Assembly: GCF_016808095.1 (NCBI RefSeq)
Contig: NC_068977.1
Location: forward strand, 3,222,479 to 3,286,478
Length of the DNA stretch: 64,000 nt
DNA from: Vigna angularis
Lineage: Eukaryota; Streptophyta; Magnoliopsida; Fabales; Fabaceae
Direction of reading: 5' to 3'
Within the stretch, counting starts at the first letter, position 1; each line of letters opens with the position of its first letter. This document shows positions 22,333 to 34,170 of this stretch, in pieces. Both the position numbers and the translations under genes were made by a program. The notes beneath the pieces were generated by a model. It saw only the letters and a program-made list of their open reading frames with translations, was not told where the DNA came from and did no database searches.

Positions 22333-23757
22333 ATGCCCCAATTTGTAAAGTTTCGGCTTTTCTCGCGTTGCGACGCACTCAAAACTCTTCCTTTCTCCAC
22401 CCACCGAATGGGCATGGTCGATACCCTCTGTACCCATCTCCACCAAAACAATGGCAGTGTTGAGAACTCATTGTCCAAGGTTAAGCCTAAACTCGATTCT
22501 CAATGTGTCATTGAAGTCCTCAATTCCTGTCATCCCAAGCAACCTCTATTGGGCGTCAGATTTTTCGTTTGGGCTGGATTTCAATCTGGCTACAGGCACA
22601 GTGCTTACACGTACAGCAAAGCTTGCAAGTTGTTTGGGATTCAGCAAAATCCCCAAATTGTTCGTGATCTCGTTCTGTCTTATGAGGCCGAAGGGTGTTT
22701 AGTCAATGTCAACATGTTTAGGGAGGTTCTGAAACTGTGCAAAGAAGCCCAACTAGCTGACGTGGCATTGTGGGTGTTGAGGAAGATGGAGCAGAGTTTC
22801 AACATCGGTGCTGACACTGTGATGTATAATGTGGTTATTAGGCTATGTTGCAAGAATGGCGACATTGAAACGGCTGAGAAGTTGATCGGGGAGATGAGTT
22901 TGAACGGTCTTTACCCTGATCTTATTACGTACATGGCAATAGTGGAGGGATTATGTGATGTGGGTCGCCCAGAGCATGCTTATTCTTTGCTTAAGGTTAT
23001 GAGAGTACATAGATGTTCAACCAATTTGGTCCTTTTATCAGCCATTTTAGATGGCTTGTGTAGGTCTGGATCTATGGAAATGGCATTGGAGTTGTTGGAT
23101 GAAATGAAGAAAGGTGGGGATTGCCGTCCAAATGTTGTTAGTTATACATCTGTGATTCAAAGTTTCTGTAAGAGAGGTCAGTGGACGAAAGCATTGGATA
23201 TTCTGGATAGAATGAAAGCTTCGGGGTGCCATGCAAATCATGTTACTGTTTTTACTTTGGTTGATAGCCTTTGTGTTGAGGGTCGTGTAGGAGAAGCTTA
23301 CAAGTTGATTGATAAGTTTGTGGTGGAACATGGTGTTTCTTATGGTGATTGTTGCAGTTCACTTGTGATTTCATTGATAAGGATTAAAAAGCTGGACGAA
23401 GCAATGAAGCTCTTCATGGAAATGCTTTCTGGTGATGCCAGACCTGATACTTTGGCATCTAGCCTTTTGCTAAAGGAGCTCTGTATGAAGGACCGGGTAT
23501 TGGATGGATTCTACTTGCTTGAAGCAATTGAGAACAAGGGATGTTTGTCTGCCATTGACTCTGATATTTATTCTATTCTTTTATTTGGCCTTTGTCAAAG
23601 AAGCCACCTGACCGAGGCCACAAAGCTGGCCAAGATAATGCTTAAAAAATCAGTTCCGCTGCAATCTCCATACAAAGAGGGTGCAATCGATGTCCTAATA
23701 GAATCTGGAGAAAAAGATCTTGTGAATCATTTGACTGGCATTCGTAAGGGACTTTGA
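22333..23757 (+). CDS. P-type PPR protein (At5g47360-like), organellar
   Basis: Intronless frame of 474 codons from ATG 22333 to TGA 23757. The N-terminus (MPQFVKFRLFSRCDALKTLPFSTHR) is basic and lacks acidic residues, like a mitochondrial presequence. A conserved pre-repeat block (about residues 55-115, 'SQCVIEVLNSC..GVRFFVWAGFQSGYRH') precedes about nine 35-residue P-type repeats with 'TYMAIVEGLCDVG', 'VSYTSVIQSFCKRG' and 'VFTLVDSLCVEG' cores, to about residue 450. There is no E, DYW or SMR extension. P-type PPR proteins usually stabilise, cleave or activate translation of organellar transcripts. The target is unknown. The domain layout agrees with Arabidopsis At5g47360 (similar length by memory). 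The frame is intact. Confidence 0.92.
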   Translation: MPQFVKFRLFSRCDALKTLPFSTHRMGMVDTLCTHLHQNNGSVENSLSKVKPKLDSQCVIEVLNSCHPKQPLLGVRFFVWAGFQSGYRHSAYTYSKACKLFGIQQNPQIVRDLVLSYEAEGCLVNVNMFREVLKLCKEAQLADVALWVLRKMEQSFNIGADTVMYNVVIRLCCKNGDIETAEKLIGEMSLNGLYPDLITYMAIVEGLCDVGRPEHAYSLLKVMRVHRCSTNLVLLSAILDGLCRSGSMEMALELLDEMKKGGDCRPNVVSYTSVIQSFCKRGQWTKALDILDRMKASGCHANHVTVFTLVDSLCVEGRVGEAYKLIDKFVVEHGVSYGDCCSSLVISLIRIKKLDEAMKLFMEMLSGDARPDTLASSLLLKELCMKDRVLDGFYLLEAIENKGCLSAIDSDIYSILLFGLCQRSHLTEATKLAKIMLKKSVPLQSPYKEGAIDVLIESGEKDLVNHLTGIRKGL

Positions 23758-24808
23758 TGATAAAAGGTCGTATGAAGGAGGTCACGTCCATTGTTCTCTG
23801 CTGCCTCTGGTCATATCATAAGTTTGCATTGTATAACAGCAACAGTAAGAATTGGTTTCTGTGATGTAGTCTGCTGGTACTTTGTTCATTTCTTCCCCTT
23901 GTAGGAGACAGTGTATTCTTGAGAAACAATATGCTTGTCTTTATCTGTGAATGCTAAACCCATTCTCCTGTAGATTCCTTTTAATATCGATAAGTTGGCA
24001 AGCCCATTTTCCTCATATAAAATGCTTTCTTAATCCAATTCGCATCACACACCGCACCATAGTCACTGAATTCGTTCATCCATCCATCCTTATTTTCGTT
24101 GCATTCGTCACTCTGTTTGATCAGTCCAACACTTGTTCTCTGCATGGAAGGCTTGGCCTCTCATCTTACACAAAGAGGGAGTCATCAGTAATTGAGTTTA
24201 AGGGGTTTTTCAAGCAAACTAAATGAACTTAATAATTGAATTGCAAATTTTAACTAGTGATCATAGATTTAACTGATTTAAAATAAAGTAATTACTAAGA
24301 TTCGGTAACAATAAGATAGTGGGAAAAGTGAGAAGTGAACTATTGGAATAATAAAATTGAGATAAGCTGGCTAATTAGACTAGAACCGCTGACCCCATTA
24401 GCGTTCTAAGTCAACACAAAGACAAGACAATTAACTTGTAATTCGAATTTAAAGATGATGAATATAGCCAGCGAAACATTTTGTTGAAGTGAAGGCCATC
24501 ATAAAATTTCTGGTTTATATTTTGCAAACTCAGTTATGAATTCTAATTATTTATTGCACACCCTTTGCATTTTCAGTTAATCATAACATGGCTCGCCTGA
24601 ACACCATTCGAATTTGATACTTGTTCTATATGGCTTATAATGCTGCTGCCTACTGATCACTATACAGCAAACTCATTAATATAGAGGAAGACATCGAGTG
24701 GATAAAGGAACAATGCTAGTAAAGTATCTAAAAAATGAATTAATTGCTTAGTAAATTAACTGCTACTAAACGAATCAAATTTATTGGCAAGTGATTGTTA
24801 CTGCTCTT
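23758..24808. other. 3' flank of PPR gene 2
   Basis: Presumed 3' UTR, then AT-rich intergenic DNA to the family B LTR at 24809. Short open frames here have no recognised domain. Confidence 0.5.
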
Positions 24809-25652
24809 TGTAACATCCCGACTATATAATAACCAATATTATATAATATAGACGTCGACATCTAAATAAAGAGAACAGTCAGAGTATGACGTGTAATTAA
24901 ATGTGAAATTACAGTCATCCCGAAATGAAAGAAACGGAATTTAAACTTAAACAGTTTAAAGGATGGAACACTACAAGTGTTCAAATGGGAAAATTCCTAA
25001 GAAAACTACACCGCAACCTCAGCATCTTCCAGCTCTTGCTCCAAAGGAATCTCCTCGACAACATCTGCTCCCATCCAAGTGAATGATCATCGTCAAAGAA
25101 ACATATCCAAACAACACACAACACAAACAATGCAAGGGTGAGCTAGATATAAAAAGCATGTTATACCTATATCACAGTTAATTCATGTTATCATACATAG
25201 ATTCATATAAAGAACAATTTAGGCATGCTCATAATACCACAACTCACACACTCACACGACTCATCCGGATTTGTATAATTGTCGCACTATTGGTCGTCTT
25301 TGCACTTGCATAGTTCAGCTGGCCCTTCCCAACACTAGCAAGGTAAATCCCCCAAACTGTCTATATCTAAATTCAAAGACTATAAACAAGGACCTCCCTC
25401 TACTCTCACCACTTACATTGTCCTTCTCTACTTGAATATGAACAATGCTTTGAGTGTATGGATAGACATACCATTTCAAAGCGTCCTACAGTTATATAGA
25501 ACAACAACAACCACACTCCACACATCACATCCATCCATCTCACCCTGAGATGTCCAATTCATACTCAAATTCATCATTTAAATTTGCAGTCATATTATCA
25601 GAGTACTTCAACATTTCTCATGCATTCACATACTTTTCACATAAATCACATC

Positions 25653-25701
<49 letters not shown>

Positions 25702-26640
25702 CAAATATTTTGTACACTCAATTCAACTCAGTACAAGAGCAAATGAAACTGAGAATCGAACACTATTTGACGAGCAGTATTTGGCCGAACACGATTTAAC
25801 CGAACGTTATTAATATGAACGCTCGCTATTACGCAGGGACGCTCGCTAACTGAGAACAAGAAACATGAAAACCCAACGCTCGCTGTTACCTAGGGACGCT
25901 CGCTACCTGAGAACCAGCAACATGAAAACCGAACACTCGCTGCTACCTATGGACGCTCGCTACCTGAGAACCAGCAACATCAAGACCGAACGCTCGCTGC
26001 TACCTAGGGACGCTCGCTGGGACGAACGCTATACAGATCAAATATGATAAGACCGAATTATCACTGTGTGGACGAACGCTTTACAGATCAAATACGAGGA
26101 GACTGAATAAACACTGTTTAGACGAACGCTACACAGATCAAAATATGGTAAGACCGAATAATCCCTGTTTGGACGAACGCTTTATAGATCAAATACGAGG
26201 AGACCGAATAAACACTGTTTAGACGAACGCTACACAGATCAAATATGATAAGACCGAATAATCCCTGTTTGGACGAACGCTTTATAGATCAAATACGAGG
26301 AGACCGAATAAACACTGTTTGGACGAACGCAATACAGATCAAATATGATAAGAACGAATACTATAGGGGAACACTGTTTGAACGAACGCTAGAGATCAAA
26401 TAAGACGAAAACAAATACTATCATGTTGAACATTGTTTGGACGAACGGTGAGAAAACGAATATAATCAGACTACCACTGTTTGAACGAACGGTAAGAAAA
26501 CGAATATAATCAGACTAACACTGTTTGTACGAACGGTAAGAAATTGAATATTATCAGATTACCACTGTTTGGACGAACGGTATTTTCTAATTCTGCAGAA
26601 TTAAGCAAACTGAACGTCCAATTCCATGCAGTCACCTGTT
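24809..26640 (-). repeat. LTR family B, reverse, right end degraded
   Basis: Starts TGTAACATCCCG (24809). On the minus strand the region 25010-25075 reads a short acidic frame that starts MGADVVEE and ends in TAG, placed like the acidic frame of family A. A (TA)n tract is at about 25656-25699. Arrays follow at 25780-26600: 'GACGCTCGCTACCTGAGAACCAGCAA' units of about 57 bp, then 'GACGAACGCTTTACAGATCAAATA' units of about 60 bp. Other copies end in GGTCCTTACA, but that terminus is not visible here, so the right boundary is approximate. Confidence 0.65.
25656..25699. repeat. (TA)n microsatellite
   Basis: Uninterrupted alternating TA of about 44 bp within the family B LTR. The homologous site at 55742-55750 has only a few TA units, so this is a local expansion. 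Confidence 0.9.
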
Positions 26641-27082
26641 TTCCATTCTTTGAATTTCTAAGTCTCATTTCGACACTGGCTTCCACTAAAAAGGGTTTTG
26701 GAGTGCGCTTTTAATAATTCTGACAATGATAATATAATTTTGTCTTTGGAAATTAATAATAATTGAAGTAACATTGGTAATTTATGATTAATAATTTGAA
26801 ATGATTAAAACGGATATATAAATTATATAAGGAAGATTGACGTAACTTTTTCACTATTACACTCAGGGTGGATTATTGTGGTAAGCGGGTGTCATCGTCT
26901 CCCAAATATTTAAATTTTTTTAAAATTGTATACAGTATGTACTGAGAATTGACCGTGAATTAAATTATATATTTTTTTATTTCTTTATAGAGCATAATAC
27001 TTAATATTAATAAATAATAAATTATAAAATTAAATTGATAAAAATAAAAAGGATTATTATGATATTTTTTATTTTCTTTTTT
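26641..27082. other. AT-rich spacer
   Basis: AT-rich sequence between the family B LTR and a solo LTR. No gene seen. Confidence 0.5.
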
Positions 27083-27087
27083 ATTAC

Positions 27088-27460
27088 TGTTTCGGTGTAA
27101 ATGTTGTCCGGTGTGTCTTTGTTGCTTCTAGATGTCTGGAACACTTGCTTTCCTCAATTGTTGTTGTTCATGCTCCAAAGGAGGGGGAGGTACTTGGGAA
27201 GATACTCTGACGCTCAAGTCAGATGTGAGTTATGGAGTCTCAGCTCTCAAAAAAGTGATTATATTAGCACTGTAGAATATTATCTAGAGTTCCTCTGGCA
27301 TAAGTGGAAAGTAGAGGGAACGTCTCTAGACTTTTGTCCAGTCATTGTATTTATAGGTCAATAAAAATAATTTTACCTAAAAATCTGATTAGTTACTCAT
27401 AAATACCTTAACCGCTTAAAATATCTAAAATATTTTATCCAATAAATATCCTACGATACA
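27088..27460 (-). mobile_element. Solo LTR of family C, reverse, TSD ATTAC
   Basis: 373 bp related to the 364-bp LTRs at 11258 and 14431 but in reverse orientation ('CGGTGTAAATGTTGTCCGG' left end, 'ATCCTACGATACA' right end). The duplication ATTAC is exact at 27083-27087 and 27461-27465. No interior remains, so it arose by LTR-LTR recombination. It is visibly more diverged than the LTRs of the complete element, so it is older. Confidence 0.88.
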
Positions 27461-27465
27461 ATTAC

Positions 27466-28406
27466 TTTTTGAGTTTGTTTTTAATAATACTTGATTCTCA
27501 TTCTCATGGTTTTTTTTATGTTTATGAAAAAAAAATACATAAATTCATTATTTTTGTTCTTAATTTTCATATCTTTCATTTTCGAAGATAATTAATTTTC
27601 TTGTCTTATTTGATAGTAAAATATATTTTAATAATTAACATTTATTTTCATCTCATAAGTTTTCTAAATATTTATTTATTATGAAATCAGAAAAAATATA
27701 TATTATCTTTTTTATAATTCATTTTTAATTATATTTTGATTATCATAGATTTATTTATTATTATTCTTTTTCTTCACACGTAATAAAAAGATTTTCTCTT
27801 AATTTATATTTGGTTTTGCACATTTTCATTTTCTCCTTTTATCCGGGTAAACTGTATATATATAGACACAAACAGAGCAACAGAGAGATATTTTGGATGT
27901 GTTAATATGTCACCATCAGATAAAGAGATGCATTGGTTCATAATTGTATCATTAGTATTACAATATTTGGTTAATAGTACATGTTTAAGCAGCAATTACG
28001 TGTCAAATGAATATTTTAATGAATTTCACGACAAGGTAGTTTCGACTTTTTCTCTCTGTTTTGTAACTGCAATTCATGTACAACAACATCAATGGAGAGT
28101 GGAGTCAGTAGTAAGAAAACATCACCTCCATCTTCGCAGCAATTCATTTCTGTTACCACCCCTCTGCTTCATTTGGAAAAGGTATCCAATTTAATCATCT
28201 TATTTTAATTGAATAGTTTTTTCTTACTTGTCCTTTATGTATTGTGGAACCCGCCCCAGACATTGCATGTAAATAACTGATTTAGAAGCAGTTTTATGCC
28301 ATCTAATTGCAATTTGCAAAAGGAGATAAGAGTGACAAAAGATCGTAGGTAGGGAAGAGTGGTTTATGGGATTTTGTTGTTCTCATTTGTTTATTTTTTG
28401 GGTAAG
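27466..28406. other. AT-rich flank upstream of the OPT-like exon
   Basis: AT-rich to about 27900. An ATG at about 28092 opens a short frame (MESGVSSKKTSPPSS..) ending at a possible donor GAAAAG|GTATCC near 28183. That donor could join in phase to the OPT-like exon at 28407, but this is speculative. Confidence 0.3.
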
Positions 28407-28601
28407 GAAACTGGGGAATCAAGCACAGGAGTGTTTCACGAGAGGGAGATAGAGGATGCTGAGAAATATGAATCGGAAGTTGATGACTCTCCCATTGAGC
28501 AAGTGAGGCTAACAGTTCCAATCACTGATGACCCTACTCAGCCAGCACTAACATTTAGGACATGGATTCTGGGGTTGGCATCATGTGTGCTTCTTGCCTT
28601 T
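28407..28601 (+). pseudogene. Orphan N-terminal exon of an oligopeptide transporter (OPT family)
   Basis: The frame reads an acidic leader (about 25 residues) and then 'SPIEQVRLTVPITDDP' and 'LTFRTWILGLASCVLLAF', the diagnostic N-terminus and start of the first membrane helix of plant OPT transporters. It ends at a consensus donor GTGAGT (28602), with an AG before 28407. The following exons, which would encode the other membrane helices, are not found before the Iojap-like gene at 29004 or elsewhere in the window. OPT proteins move oligopeptides or metal chelates across membranes, but this fragment could not. It is a gene relic or transposed exon. The low mutation load (intact frame and donor) suggests recent origin. 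Confidence 0.65.
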
Positions 28602-28610
28602 GTGAGTTAG

Positions 28611-29003
28611 GTGTTGAGTTAAATTGTTTATGATAAATTTAGATAGAATTATTTATTAAAACCTTTTAGTTAGGCGATTGACCTAAAACAAAATTAAATA
28701 TTAATTCAGTCATTTTTGTCACCTAGGAGAATGAGATGTATGTTTAATATTATTATTTTCTGTTTGTAAACAGGTTTTTTAATTCACATATTTATGTAGG
28801 TGATGTAAAAGTCCAGGCTCCGGTAACGATTCATGACTCACCAAAAATAAAAGTGGAGTGCATGATGATGGACAGCTTCAATGTTACCTCTTTTCTATCT
28901 TTACCATTGCAGCTAGACAACCCTAGCAAAATTTGTATTCAAAACAACTAAAATAACAGATCAGAAAACCGTGATATATATACAAACTTCTAAATTGTCT
29001 AGA
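28611..29003. other. Intergenic spacer between OPT exon and Iojap-like gene
   Basis: AT-rich. It probably includes the 3' UTR of the minus-strand gene ending at 29004. No feature recognised. Confidence 0.4.
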
Positions 29004-31660
29004 TCAGATGCAGTCAGAAGCTATAGTTTTAAAAGGTTGTTTACATTGAGACACCAATGAAGCATTCTTTTGTGCAGGTTTCTTCGAATTGTTTTTTCGA
29101 CGAACCTTCACCAAAGCTTTTTGTAAATCCTACAATCAGTAAAAAGAAAAATGATCATTCGAATCATTCATCCTACAGTATTTATCTCAAGAATACATAT
29201 TCATCATCATAATAAAAATAATAAAGACATATGTCTATGTAATTGCTCAAGCCCAGTTGAACCAAGCCATATACACTAACATAAGCCTAATCAGATAACT
29301 CGCGCGAGCCCCCAAAACCCATCGAATGCCTGCTCTAAGACCTCCACCAAGAATAACTTAAAGTACCATTTTGAACTACTCTTGACACAAACTGGTACAG
29401 GAATTGACCTCAATCACAACGCCTAATCCATAGGAAGATTTGGTGTGGCAATACCATAATAATATAAATCCAAGTAGTGAATGAATGTTAAGGTGGCAGG
29501 CACAGAAGTGAGAAATGGTGAATTCCACTTAATGGTTTTCAAATTGAGTTTTATTTGGTGCGCTGTTATCTACACTATTAACCAATAAAAAATTTGGTAG
29601 GTATGACAGTGTAAATATAAGCTATAAATCAAAAAATGATTAAATAGTAAACCTGTAACAAACCCAAACTATATCTAACTATCTTACAACTTAAAATGAA
29701 TATAAGCTAGCCTCGTACTTACCCCATCAGGTTCATTTTGAATTGTCCCTCGGGTCCAAAGACCCTCCAAATTGTAGTAAGCTCTGGCCTTTTCATCAAG
29801 TGCATGAACTATCACTTTACCTAAACATAAAAAAAAATGAACCAAAAAGGGAAAGCAAGGCATGTTAGAACTATAAATCCAATAATTGAAAGTTTTCATA
29901 ACATAAAAAGCAATGTTCACCGATCTAGCAAATCATACATCACCAAAAATAATAGACTGATAAAAGGAAAGTGACAGAGAAAGGACCTATTAAACCCTAA
30001 AGACTAACAAAGTAATTTTTTCCCCGAAGCCTTGTCAAGCCACCGCATGCGCTGAGCAATGAAAAGTTAACATGAAAGAATCACTAAATTGCAACACCTC
30101 CCGAAATAGATAAAAAGAATTAAACCACAATGTTAGATTAGTTGTAACAGACAAAATTCCGTTAATTCTTCAATAGAAGAGTCATGCATGTTGAGGGGCA
30201 GGCTCACCCACACTTTGGCCAATGGGCTGCAGGTTATACTGCCCCATGCAGATTGACGGACTTAAATGTCCAGCCTACCCACCTTTTTACAGCACCCGTC
30301 TTACCTTGTCATCCCTAATCACTCAAGAATGGTAATTCGCTGGCTCCATTCACCAGTGAAGAAACTGGAATAAGTGCAAGAAAGAAAATCAGAGGTTGTA
30401 GAGTGTAGAAACTGATACCATGCTGAGACTAAACTCATTATCTTGTTTGATTTAATGAATATCACGCAGAACAACATACGCTAAGACAATAATGTTGTGG
30501 AACCAACAAGTTAATTTAACAACTTTCTAGTACTAACGAACTAGTAATTTGTCACACAGGTAGATCAATTAGCTAGGATAGAGTATAAGTCTCCACTTAA
30601 ACTGCATCAGTAGCTCTCTGATGTGAGTTTCAACCAGTATCTGCATATTGGTTTACTAATTTATAACATCACACAACATCTATCGTGTGGATGGAATAGA
30701 CCTCTCTGAAAAAGAAGACCCCATTAAAGATAGTAAACTAGTTCTTCGTAAATATTAATTATTGGAAAGGCCTGTGAATACCTAACATTCCTAAAAGAAC
30801 AGAACATTTAGCAAATGCAGTCAAGATGCTAATTCATGACATTGTATCTGTTATCAGCCATTATCGCTACTGCAATTTTCTTTACTTGGAGTTCTGTTTG
30901 GACAAATTTCTTCAAAATGACTTTAGGTGAGAAAAATTAAAAAAGAGAAGGTAAGTTAAATTAGCTCATTGCACAAAGTAAAAGATAAAAAAAAACAAAA
31001 ACAAAAAGTTATATAAGAACAATTCTACAAATTTGGGTATGTATAAATTAATTTTAACCGAAAAAAACTATCTATTGAAGAAGTTTGTCCAAACGACCCC
31101 TAATGGATTTTCTAAACTCAACAAAATAAACACAAAAATGATTACAAAAGCACGAGATACCAGAGTCAATGACTATCCACTTTCCTCCCTCTTCCCCTTC
31201 TACACTCGGTAGCATCATTCGTTCAGCTCTTCTCTGTTTCTGTTTGGCCTGGTTAATTACACAAATATACATAAGTCGGAAGAAAAACAAAAATGAAAAC
31301 CACTTTTGAGTTTCAATCGAAAATCAATAATGCAAATATAGCGATAAAAAGGACGAAGGAAGGAGGGTGTGGTGCCTTGTAAATTAGGGCTTGGGCTATG
31401 TTCTTGACGTGCCAAGTGGACCTGCCAGTGGCGAGAACCATGAAATCGGCCCAATCGCAGTGCTTGGGAACCGGTATCACCTTAACGTCGTCAGCTTTGA
31501 TATCCATCAGAACCTTCTCGATCTCCGGCAGATCCAGAAGGCAATTACGGCCGTCAACGGCGGACAAAGAACAGAACCCTACCTTCTTCTTCCATGGTTG
31601 ATGAAGAAGAAGGGCCTCTGAATATCGCAAACACGTTCTAGTTCGAAGAAGCCCCCACAT
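29004..31660 (-). CDS. Iojap-related protein (RsfS/DUF143 family), probably mitochondrial
   Basis: Four exons on the minus strand: 31376-31660, 31161-31248, 29723-29820 and 29004-29129, which together give 198 codons plus stop. Exon 1 encodes a basic targeting-like N-terminus and the RsfS core start ('LPEIEKVLMDIKADDVKVIPV', 'DWADFMVLATGRSTWHVKNIAQAL'). Exon 2 encodes 'GGKWIVIDSG' and exon 3 'KVIVHALDEKARAYYNLEGLW'. RsfS/Iojap proteins bind ribosomal protein uL14 and block subunit joining; plant versions act in organelles. Introns 2 and 3 have GT-AG borders and the phases fit. Intron 1 (31249-31375) is bordered by AAG|GC..AG, a non-canonical GC donor. No GT donor in the exon end keeps the conserved residues. 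The Arabidopsis relative is At1g67620 by memory. A family B-type or other TE is not found inside the introns. Confidence 0.85.
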
Positions 31661-31911
31661 TCCAGTTCCACGCTCAAATCAAACTAGAGCAGTACGAGTG
31701 AGTTTGTGAATAACCCTTGGTAACGCGACGACGCCGTTTTCATTTCTAGTTTTTTTTTTTTCGCTGCCATTAATCTATCCGCATTTGCAATTTTTCTCTG
31801 TTGTATTTTGGGTTGAATTTGATTAAAAGCATTAATTAAATCGTTAATACCGTTTTGTTCATATTATCAAATTGTGTATTGTAATCTTCTAATTTTTTTT
31901 ATGATATGTTT
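31661..31911. other. Upstream flank of Iojap-like gene
   Basis: Short 5' region between the start codon at 31660 (minus strand) and the LTR fragment at 31912, so the proximal promoter is at most about 250 bp before repeat DNA begins. Confidence 0.5.
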
Positions 31912-32907
31912 TGTAACATCCCAAAAATACAGTAATCACCATATAATAGAATTAATTACATTTCATAATTAAACAGTGTAGTCTTACACTAAAATTAACA
32001 TTCAAAAGCTAAACGACGTTGACTACAGAGTTAAATACAATTTAACATAAATAAGAAGAGTCAGGATCGAACGGTTTTACAAAACCAATCACCGAACGAT
32101 CAAAGCGAAACAACTAACATCTAAAATCAACCGAACGATCTAAGGCTCGGCCTTCACTTCTACATCAACGAGATTCTCTTCCTCTAAAATTCCTTCTTCC
32201 AGCGTCTCTCCCAGTGAAGCATCACCATCTGCTCACATCCACACGGATGATCATTGCAAAGACAAGACGAACGTATAGATACAGGACAACACAATGAAAC
32301 ACACAGGGTAAACTTATTTAATTTAATTCAAGTAGTAACAGGCATTTCTCAACATATCAAACATATCAAATATTCCAATATACAATTCAATCAAATTCTG
32401 AGTTCAATCAATTCCTGATACTAGACAGACTGTCCGGACTGTATGAATTCTGTGTAGCTACGACGTTCGTGCACCCGGGTGATGCAGTAACTGGAATTCT
32501 CATCAGCTGCCACCCGAGGTTAGTCCGTTCCATCCAAAGTACCCCTAAGGACTAGGATCTCCTGTCATTCCCACGCATGAACTACTCTCCTCTACGTAAG
32601 GATGAGTACCCACGGAATATCAGGATGAATCGCCAGCTAAGTTTTATCCACATTCATACTTTACAATTTTCAACTTTCATCCAAGAGTCGTTCCTCCATG
32701 GAACGCTCGTTCAAAATCAACAACCGTTAATTCATCTCATATACTGTTCATCAATTAAAATCTTTCAATTTAATACCATTTTCGTCATCTATTTCGAGTG
32801 CATAAAATAACGAACGTTCAGCCCTCTTCATAACGAGGACGAACGTGAGGAATGAGACTGAGAAATCCCCCAGAACAGAATAAAACCGACTATAACAACA
32901 CCGTAGT
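31912..32907 (-). repeat. LTR family A fragment, reverse
   Basis: Begins TGTAACATCCC (31912), the reverse complement of the family A terminus, and matches 5900-6934 in reverse to about 32907 ('AACACCGTA'), where similarity stops. The remaining 1.5 kb of the LTR is not adjacent. It is closer to the 4427-6934 copy than to the 57317 copy. Confidence 0.85.
32140..32232 (-). other. Conserved 30-codon acidic frame within LTR family A (copy 4)
   Basis: Minus strand, 30 codons from GCA (32232-32230) to TAG (32142-32140), ending DVEVKAEP. Relative to the copy at 6573 there are nine changed codons, five of them synonymous. Confidence 0.5.
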
Positions 32908-33651
32908 GGGAGGGGGGTTTGAAATGTTTTGTTTCTGGATGCAGAAAATTAAATTGGAACTGGAAATTAAATAAAACAACATTAAAAAAACGTTGAAATA
33001 AATTCTAACCACAGTAAAAACCAAACGGTAAAAGACAGTAAAATCACAAAACGAAAAATTACGCAGTGTTTAAAATTAAAATACGGAACAGTAAATATGC
33101 GGAAAACAAAACAACAGTGTAATTAAAATTTACCAAAAGCATATGTAAAAATAAACCGTAAAAACACTCTTCAAAATAACATGAACAGTAAAACACAATG
33201 ACGAATTAACGGTACGGAAATCAGTAAACGGTAAAATAAAAGAGGTAGTAAAAATGAAAACACTTGAATAAAAACATGAAATGGACGGACTAAGCTAAAA
33301 AAATGAAATAATGAAATGCACATCTATCACATAAATGGTATTTAAAAATCAGTACATGAACACGGGTGAGATGAACCAAACTTTGCTAAATTCGAACAAC
33401 ATTAAACGTTCACAATACAGTGTGCTACTGGAAAAGAGAGAAAAACTAAAATGCTGTGCCAGAATGAGAATCGCGAGCTATCCACTAGAAGAGAGGGAGC
33501 CTCTCCCAGGCCGTCTGCCTCCCTCCTTACACTCCACGGATATACCTCTTTTATAGCCAAAAATCCTCCCCTACTCATGCTTCTTGGACGGTATAAATTT
33601 ATCTCCAGGGGTCCTCCACTTTTCTCAAAAGAATATGTGCATTTCCTTTCC
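32908..33651. repeat. A-rich repeat of unknown family
   Basis: Opens with TGGGAGGGGGGTTTG and continues A-rich with many 'AACAGTAAA' and 'CGGTAAAA' words, then a pyrimidine-rich part with TTTTATAGCC (about 33548). The layout resembles 37555-37985 and 50755-51760 (G-run, T-run, A-rich body, then promoter-like DNA read in reverse). It is probably a reverse LTR piece, with class not resolved. Confidence 0.4.
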
Positions 33652-33830
33652 GGAAAATGATACTCGAACAACGAAATTTGACAACATTTGAACACGGCAC
33701 ACGTGTCAGCGTACGAGCGGTCCACGTTTTAAAGAGAAAAGCTGCTGCATTCTGAGAAAACCTGCTGCAAGTGTGACGTGGCGAGGGACGGGCACGGGCA
33801 GCTTAGGGTGTGCGTTCCAAATTTGAAATG
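33652..33830 (+). repeat. MULE-type terminal repeat (left, inward facing)
   Basis: Starts GGAAAATGATACTCG and is similar over about 180 bp to the TIRs at 48560 and, in reverse, 41674 and 52982. It is more diverged from the reverse copy at 41674 than that copy is from the 48560 element, and the flanks (TTCCTTTCC left, TTTCCAGAA right) are not a duplication. The two termini may therefore belong to different elements. Confidence 0.7.
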
Positions 33831-34170
33831 ATATTCGAGTAGAGAGAGAAGCGGCGCGAACATTGGAGACGCTCAAACGTGACCTAGACAGAGAGACGAG
33901 AGAGTTGGAGAAAGGGTTCACGAGCGAGAGAGAGAGACGGAGTGGTTGCCGGAGTGCCGCCGTTCACTGTCGAAGGTCGTGTCGGAGAGATCGAACGCCT
34001 CCAGCCCGTTCCGTTTCAGGGGCGCCGCAGGTCCGACGTCGACCGGTCGAAGCGAACACGGCATCGTGTTCCGTCCGTTCCGGCCCAGCGACTTAGGGAG
34101 GCGTTGAAGGTGTCGCTTCGTCCCAGCTGCTTCCGTCCCTGTCCCGGAGTGTCGCCGGAGTGCCGCCGGA
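33831..34170 (+). other. GC-rich subterminal leader of MULE
   Basis: GAGAGA-rich start followed by a GC-rich stretch ('GCCGGAGTGCCGCCG' words). It resembles 48830-49170 and, in reverse, 52290-52740. It sits between the terminal repeat and the captured gene in each case, so it may be the transcribed leader of the element. Confidence 0.5.
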
